DNA of 64,000 bases, taken from NCBI GenBank assembly GCA_973895155.1, contig OZ316895.1:1-64000 (forward strand), written 5' to 3'. This stretch comes from Marsupella aquatica. Its lineage: Eukaryota; Marchantiophyta. A model generated the notes under the pieces. That model had not been told where the DNA came from. It made no database searches and worked only from the letters and a program-made list of their open reading frames with translations. Below, one piece after another: positions 57,956-64,000 of this stretch. Position numbers and translations under genes: made by a program. How positions within the stretch are numbered: the first letter of the stretch is position 1; every line of letters starts with the position of its first letter.

Positions 57956-60421
57956 CTACAACTGCAAAACCTGCAAAGTAGCACGGTGTCTTGAGAAACT
58001 CTCCAAAGGAATCACTTTGGTAAAGGCATCAGCGGGATTGAGCTTTCCATCAATCTTGACTAGCTCAAAAGTTTTATCAAACACTGCTTGCCTGATAAAA
58101 TGGTACCTGATATCAATGTGCTTCACCCTGCTATCCATCACCTGGTTAGCAGCCAAGTGAAGAGCACTCTGACTATCACAGTTTAGAGTCATTTTTCCAT
58201 GCTCTAAACCCATCTCCGCGATGAACTTATCCAACCAAATTGCTTCCTTTGCTGCTTCTGCTGCTGCAACATACTCTGCTTCTGTAGTAGACTGAGATAT
58301 GCACTTCTGCAAGGTAGATTTCCAATTGATACATCCTCCTCCAAGAGTGTATACAAACCCAGTTGTAGACCTCCTTGTATCCAGACAGCCTCCATAGTCA
58401 GAATCTACATAGCCAACCAACATTCTATCTGATCTGTTATCAAATAGTAATCCATAGTCCTGTGTTCCCTTCACATACCTGAGAATCCATTTCACAGCTT
58501 CCCAGTGTACCTTCCCTGGATTTGACATGAATCTGCTAACCTTGCCCATCGCTAGGGCCAAGTCAGGCCTAGTACAAGTCATCAAATACATCAGATTGCT
58601 TACTGCCTTCTCATAAGGAATCTTAGCCATCAGACCTTTCTCCACAGCATCCGTAGGAGAGAAAGCCGATGATAACTTGAAATGTGAAGCTAAAGGAATA
58701 CTAACTGGCTTACAGTTTTCCATGTTGAATCGTGCAAGTACTTTCCTCGCATAATGGCCTTGACTCAAGCACAACTGTCCAGTCTCAGAGTTCCTAAAAA
58801 TCTCCATCCCTAAGATCCTCTTGGCCTTACCAAGATCCTTCATCCTGAATTCAACACTCAATTTTGCCTTGAGACTGTCAACCTCAGATTGATCTTTAGC
58901 CACAATCAGCATGTCATCCACATAGATCACCAGAATGATGAAACCGAATACATCATTCTTGACTGATTTCGTATACACACAAGGATCATACACCATCCTT
59001 GTAAAACCTTGAGCAAGCATGAAATCATCAAACCGCTTGTTCCATTGTCTGGGAGACTGCTTCAATCCATACAAGGACTTGAGCAATCTGCAAACTAAGT
59101 TCTCTTGGCCCTTCTTCATAAAGCCTAGTGGTTGTCTCATGAAGATCATCTCTTCCAAGTTGCCATAGAGAAAAGCAGTAACAACATCCATTTGATCCAT
59201 CACCAGACCAAAAAACACAACAAGCTGACACAAGATCCGAATTGTGGAATACTTAGCTACCGGTGAAAAGACCTCATTGTAATCCACTCCTTTCTCCTGA
59301 GTGAATCCCTTGGCAACAAGCCGTGCCTTGTAGATCTTATCTCCACCCTCTGAAGGACTGTCCTTCAACTTGTAAATCCACTTGCTGTCCACCACTTGCT
59401 GACCTCTTGGAAGCTCCACCAGCTCCCATGTCTTGTTGTCACTCAAAGATTGCAACTCCCTCTGCATTGCTGCATTCCACTCATGCTTCTGCTCTGAAGC
59501 ACAAGCCTCACTATATGAAGAAGGCTCTCCTTCTTCCAAGATCAAAGCCATATCATCTTCATCAGGTGCAATATCAATATCATCTAGCTTAGATGAGTCT
59601 GTCCATTGACCATACCTGGTAGGAGCTCTAGTAGAACGACTGGAAGTTCTTCTAGTAGATGACTTAGGCTGATCTACTGCTGTTGCTGGTTGAATTTGAG
59701 GTACCCCAGCAACAATCTGCTCCTCTTGTTCCATCACAGGAACCAGCTCCAAGCCCGAAGCTTCTCCATCTCTCCTGTCATGAACTGCATCATGACTAAT
59801 CTCCCCCTCAACCCGGTCCGGGATGGGAGATTTCCCCTTGTCAGTATGGGAGTCCTGAGAACTCTCCCCCTCCTTTGATGATCTGGATTCATTAAAGGAC
59901 ACATCTCTACTGACAATTAGTTTACAGGTTACTGGATCCCATAACCTATAACCCTTAACACCTTTCTGATAGCCAAGGAAAATGCACTTCTTCGACTTGG
60001 ACTCCAGCTTGGATCAAAGGTGGGAAGGTGTAAGCACATAAGCATCACATCCAAAAATCCTCAGATGTGAGTAATCTGCTGGACGCCCGTACCTCATTTC
60101 AAATGGCGTCTTGAATCCAATAGAACTGGATGGAGAAAAATTTACCAAATAAGCTGCAGTGTTGACAGCTTCAGCCCAAAACTCATGTGGTAAGCATGAT
60201 TGACTCAACATACTCCTCGAGCGGTCCAATAGTGTTCGGTTGAGTCTCTCAGAAACATCATTCTGTTGAGGAGTATAACTTGTTGTGAGATGGCGGGTAA
60301 TCCCCTGCTCCTTACAATACGTTCCAAATTCCCCGGAACTGTATTCACCGCCGTTATCCGATCGAAGATATCTCACCTTATTACCAGTCTGATTCTCTAC
60401 TTGGGCTTTCCACTCTGTCAC
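57956..60421 (-). pseudogene. Ty1/copia polyprotein, 5'-truncated, one nonsense codon
   Basis: Encodes the integrase C-terminal core, reverse transcriptase and RNase H of a Ty1/copia polyprotein. From 60421: RSDNGGEY (second catalytic Asp), YTPQQNDVSERLNRT (Glu), then TGA at 60014-60016 where the family would continue. The same frame resumes as KCIFLGYQKG and, from 59902, an open 648-codon stretch. RT shows KWIYKLK, YKARLVAKGFTQ, MDVVTAFLYG and the catalytic YVDDML; RNase H shows YVDSDYGGC, TEAEYVA and HIDIRYHFIR. Gag, protease, the HHCC finger and the 5' LTR are missing: the sequence switches to another element at 60414-60421 with the junction GACGTGACA/GAG. A single nonsense (CGA to TGA likely) suggests a fairly young copy. 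Confidence 0.93.
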
Positions 60422-60705
60422 GTCATCGGCTGCGGCCTTAACTCAGACTTCAGCTTAGACGGGCACATCCCTCGTAAATCTGAGGGTTCGGGCAGGAAGG
60501 GAAGCACGTAATGCACCTTATTCTCGTAAACTAGCACTAAGTGCGCATATTGCTAAATACGGACACCTCCTAGGTATGGTTTGTGTTCCGCCGCCGGAAC
60601 GTACCTTAGTCGATAGCAGGATCGACCCCGGCTTAAGGGCTTCTAAGCCTTCGTGCTGTCCGCCTTCGATCCGGATTCGATGATACAGGTCCTCAACCCG
60701 TGCTC
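60414..60705 (-). repeat. ~290-bp segment shared with 45.0-45.3 kb
   Basis: Reverse complement of 45036-45320, about 90% alike. It ends at GACGTGACA, where it abuts the copia integrase. In the 45-kb copy the same edge abuts the 253-bp repeat. The sharp common edge suggests a real element terminus. Confidence 0.85.
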
Positions 60706-61313
60706 GCAACCACTTACCCGCAGGCTGCACCTTGTGCACGTCTCGGGTAGTGCGTTTGGCCTGGCGCTGCCACCCATATACGAGAAACCCACACACATAC
60801 ACGCGCACATGCATACAATCTCGATTTACACGAAGGAAAATGATGGGAAAGGATTTTACTACAAAGGGAACATATGCGTACACTTAGTTGACCCGACAGC
60901 CCCAGAATGAACAGGTTCAAGGCCGAGGGTGCACACTACAACGGAGCCCGGCTCCGCACTCGCCCGGCGAGCTTAGTCCTACCCCCTCCCCTTGGTACTC
61001 TTTCATTCCCAGAGGTCGGGACTCCCCGCACATCCCGCGGACGCCCAACTCTGCAACTAAAAACCCCCCCTCGTCTCTACCGAGGGGTGCACTAAATACT
61101 AAGGGACGAGGGACGGGGTGTTCTCTCGCCAAAGATTGGCTAACTAAGGTCCTAACTAAGCTGACAGTCAGGCCGGAAAACGGCTGTGTCTTATTAGAAG
61201 ATCCTAATCTACGCAGGCTGGACAGCATGGCAGCGCTACTGTACCTAAGGCAGGTGCCTGTCCCAAGAGCCTGACTAAGCCAGTCCTAATCCTAATCTAT
61301 TCCTACTCCGCTG
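60706..61313. other. 3' non-coding part of the 60-64 kb element
   Basis: GC-richer sequence with no motif-bearing frame. Includes an ACCCCGTCCCTCGTCCC tract and G/C runs. Open frames on both strands are not credible. Confidence 0.5.
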
Positions 61314-63956
61314 CTAATGCCTGGCACGCTTGCCAGAGCCGCCCGAATGGGAGCGGCCATCCCGCTGCCTTCGAAGCCTGTCATTGTCCGCCTTGAGGAA
61401 CTGGACCTGGTCCAGCAGAGATTCGTTCTCTCGCCTCGCCGCGTCCGTCTCCTCTGCTGCCTCCTGACAAGCCTCCTCCAGCTGCTGGGCGTCACTTGTC
61501 AGTTTACCCGCCAGCTGGTCCTGCTTCTCGGCCTCGGTTTGGAGCCGCGCCACCTCGGCCTGCAGCGTGGCTATCTCCGCCGTGTCCCGTTGGGCCCGTT
61601 CCTCGGCCTCCTCCAGGTCTTTTTGCCAGGTGACAGTTTGATTCTTCAAACTGTCAATCTGGTTCCGGAGTCGTGTAATCTCGGTCTCGTTCCCAGCTTT
61701 GGCCTGTTCGGCTAGGGCGGTAAGAGCGTGCGCCTTTGCTAACAACTCATCGGCGGCTACCACCTTGGGTCGTAGTTGCAGAAGCTCAGCCTCTTGAGCC
61801 ACAACTTTGTTCTTTAGGTACACGGACTCCACCCGGTACCGCTCTATCCTCTGAAGGGCCTCTGACTGGGCCCGACCTGCCTTTACTGCGGCAACCAACT
61901 CCTAATTGAAGAAACAGGCTACCTTCCGGGCCATGAACTCCCCGGTATCCCGGGCAATTTGATGAGAGAAATCTCCCAGAAGCCCGTTCAGAAATGTACC
62001 CGGTACGAAGAGTTCCGGGTGGTCCAGGTTGTGCCTGTCCGGAGTTGGGCACAGGCAGACGTCAACACGCGCGGGGGCCAGGGCAGTGACGTCCAGCCCT
62101 GGGGACGTAACGTTGGAAGGGGCTGGAGTGTCCTCCTGCAGCAATGTCCGGTTCTCCGGAATAGCCACCGGTGGGTCTTTGGGAGACCTGGGCTCGGGTA
62201 AGACCTCCGCCGTACCGACTTCTGTACTTAGCCCGGCTTGTTGGGTCGCATCAACGGTTGCGACAACCGACCCATCCGGTACCTCTTCGGTTACGACTAC
62301 AGCTACTTGTGGAGGTGGGGTGGGTGAAGCTGGCGTGTCCGCTGGACTTCGGGCCTCGGGTTGGGGCCGTCTCTCCAAGGCCGGAAAAACCCACCTAGCT
62401 GGGACCAGCTTTGTAACGTTGACACGGGGAAGGGTTCGTCGATCAAACCGGGCGTACCACTCAAGAATGATCTTGATGTGGCTAGCGAAGTACGCATTCC
62501 CGCCAATGTACAGCGTCTTCCTTCGCCGCTCCATCTCTTCATGGAATTTCTTAGCGAAGTACGACGCCCACCTCCTAGGTCGATAGTTCTCGACCTGGAT
62601 AACCTGGGCGGCGGAGATCTCCCCCCGGGGTTCCATCATGTGGAGGGCGTACCTCTGGAACTCCAGCCGCTCAGCTATATCGGGGATGAGGCAGGTCTTC
62701 ATCACGAACCCGTTGTCCACTGCTCCCTCTGAGGGAAAACTTGAAGATTGGTACTTGGCTCCCTTGCCCCCGAGAGCCCGTGATTCGACTCGATGGTCAC
62801 CTTCGGGTAACCCGAAGATCATCCTGAGCCGTTCTTCCGTGAGGGACATACTCCTTCCCCGCAGCCGAGTATGTTGACGCGCGTCGTCATAATTCCTGAC
62901 GAACTCCGTCATGTCCTCCCCGTAGTACCTGCAAGTGTTCCAGGGGAGGGAGGCGAGGTGCTCGAATCCCTGAGTCTTCAGGTACACCGCATGCTTGGGA
63001 TGGAGGATGTTTTTGTGAACGTTTTCCCCCATGCGGTGCATCCTCACCTTGGCCACGGCTACCGTGGCCAACGGTAACCCGGATGCAGTGGCGGATTCCT
63101 TCCTCTTCTTCCCCCGTGACTGGCTCGGGGAAGGTGACACCTCCCCATCCTCCCGATCGGGCCTGGGTAGTGCCACTACCGTTAGTAACGGGCCCGGGTC
63201 GGCCACGGTCACCATGTTGTCTGCCGGGGCCGCTCCTGGGGTCAGAGCAGGGGGTGGGGACGATATAGTGTCGGCCCCCTGAGCGCTTGTTCCTCTGGGC
63301 CGCCTGGTCAAGGGTAGGGTAGCCTCGTCGTCATCGCTAAGATCCACAACGTTGATGACGGAGTGTACTTGTGCTGGCTGGGCGATCGGTGGTGGGGTTT
63401 GGCTAGGCTGCGGCTGAGGCTGAAGCTGAAGCTGAGCCTGAGGTTGTATGGGTACGGGTACGGGTACGGGTACGACTGAGTTGGTCATGTTGGTTGCTGG
63501 CCGAGTTTCTATGAAGCTCTGTAGGTGCTGGTAGAAGTTCTCCGAAGCGAGTGCAGACGACCTTGTCGAACGGGTAGTGCTGGACTCGCTGTTGATGATA
63601 GCCCAAACCTGAGCAGGGATGTGGTCGAAGTGATGTCGTTGCAAGTCGATCGTACCCGGGATATTGAAGACCTCGTCCGGAAGCCGAAGCAATGCTTCCC
63701 AGAACCCGATATATTTGTCTCCGTTGAAGAAGTACCCGGATACCTCTGCTGGTCGATAAAGCTCGCTCTGAGACGGGTAGTCAAAGTCAAGGATGTAGTG
63801 GTGTTGTCCTGCTAGGCGGATGGCTCTCTCGTACTCGCGTTCGATTTCGTATCAGCGCGGGTTGGCGTGTTTCAATGAGTCGGCCAAGTGCCTTCCGGTA
63901 GATAGGAACTGCGTCCAGAATCGAATGGCCGAGCTGAAGAGGATCGTGTGCGACAT
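61314..63956 (-). pseudogene. Gag / Athila-ORF1-like protein of an LTR-type element, two in-frame stops
   Basis: A single 881-codon frame from ATG 63956 is interrupted by a TGA after HANPR (near 63853) and a TAG after ACFFN (near 61902). N-terminal part: REYERAIRLAGQHHYILDFD, FNGDKYIGFWEALLRLPDEV. Middle: a proline/glutamine linker (PVPVPVPIQPQAQ), a basic GKKRKES, then HRMGENVHKNILHPKHAVYL and LRGRSMSLTEERLRMIFGLP. That last pattern echoes the 'VRGK.V.FS.E.IN.LLGLP' of Athila/Arabidopsis ORF-1-type retrotransposon proteins (resemblance only). The final ~195 codons are a coiled coil (RNQIDSLKNQTVTWQKDL) ending SGGSGKRARH. No protease or RT is seen. The right end runs to the window edge. Confidence 0.65.
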
Positions 63957-64000
63957 TCAAAGGAGATAGTAGTGGCGACTTAGAGCGAACGAGAGAGCTA

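Overview
This is nuclear DNA of a land plant, in a repeat-rich, gene-poor region. The evidence is plant-specific gene families (PLS-type PPR, At3g28040-like LRR receptor kinase, chloroplast-type NAD kinase 2 with its long N-terminal region, EDM2-like PHD zinc fingers), a Ty1/copia element with plant-type RT and RNase H, spliceosomal introns of roughly 100-340 nt, and scattered TTTAGGG telomere-type motifs. I cannot fix the lineage. An intact Crinkler-like kinase gene would fit an early-diverging plant such as a bryophyte or lycophyte, but that is inference.

Layout. 0-7 kb: the 5' half of a broken SMC2 gene (minus), a PPR fragment (plus), a fragment with a weak BTB/BACK-like look (minus) and an exon-like scrap of an unidentified gene. 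7-10 kb: non-coding, with small direct repeats and telomeric motifs. 9.95-15.53 kb: copy A of a long unclassified repeat carrying an 18-bp minisatellite, a 116-bp satellite and exon-like pieces. 17.6 kb: a perfect 28-bp inverted repeat. 18.3-28.4 kb: minus-strand gene debris. This is an INTS7/EMB1895-like gene lacking its 5' part, directly abutting an NAD kinase 2 gene lacking its catalytic 3' part, and the NADK2 remnant is itself split by a 4.66-kb block carrying a decayed LRR receptor kinase. 28.4-28.8 kb: an identical 230-bp tandem duplication where the NADK2 similarity stops. 29.7-30.4 kb: an EDM2-like PHD fragment. 30.65-43.54 kb: copy B of the long repeat, much larger than A, with 13 satellite units, a 153-bp array with internal 33-bp expansion, an uncharacterised gene-like ORF pair and a gag-like fragment.

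43.5-46 kb: a coiled-coil ORF of a second repeat family. It contains a 350-bp Mutator-like MITE with an 11-bp target duplication, and a 253-bp duplicate nearby preserves the empty site. 48.5-50.6 kb: the only fully intact host-type gene, a two-exon 583-residue protein with a SAM-like N-terminus and a Crinkler-type kinase domain. 52.0-54.8 kb: a UVSSA (transcription-coupled repair) pseudogene with frameshifts and stops. 57.4-60.4 kb: a 5'-truncated Ty1/copia element (minus), one LTR intact. 60.4-64 kb: a minus-strand element with an ~880-codon gag/Athila-ORF1-like frame interrupted by TGA and TAG, sharing a ~290-bp segment with the 45-kb element.

No working pathway can be read here. The recurring theme is unprocessed (intron-bearing) copies of conserved single-copy genes decaying among repeats, mostly on the minus strand. 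The functional candidates are the Crinkler-like kinase and possibly the coiled-coil ORF.
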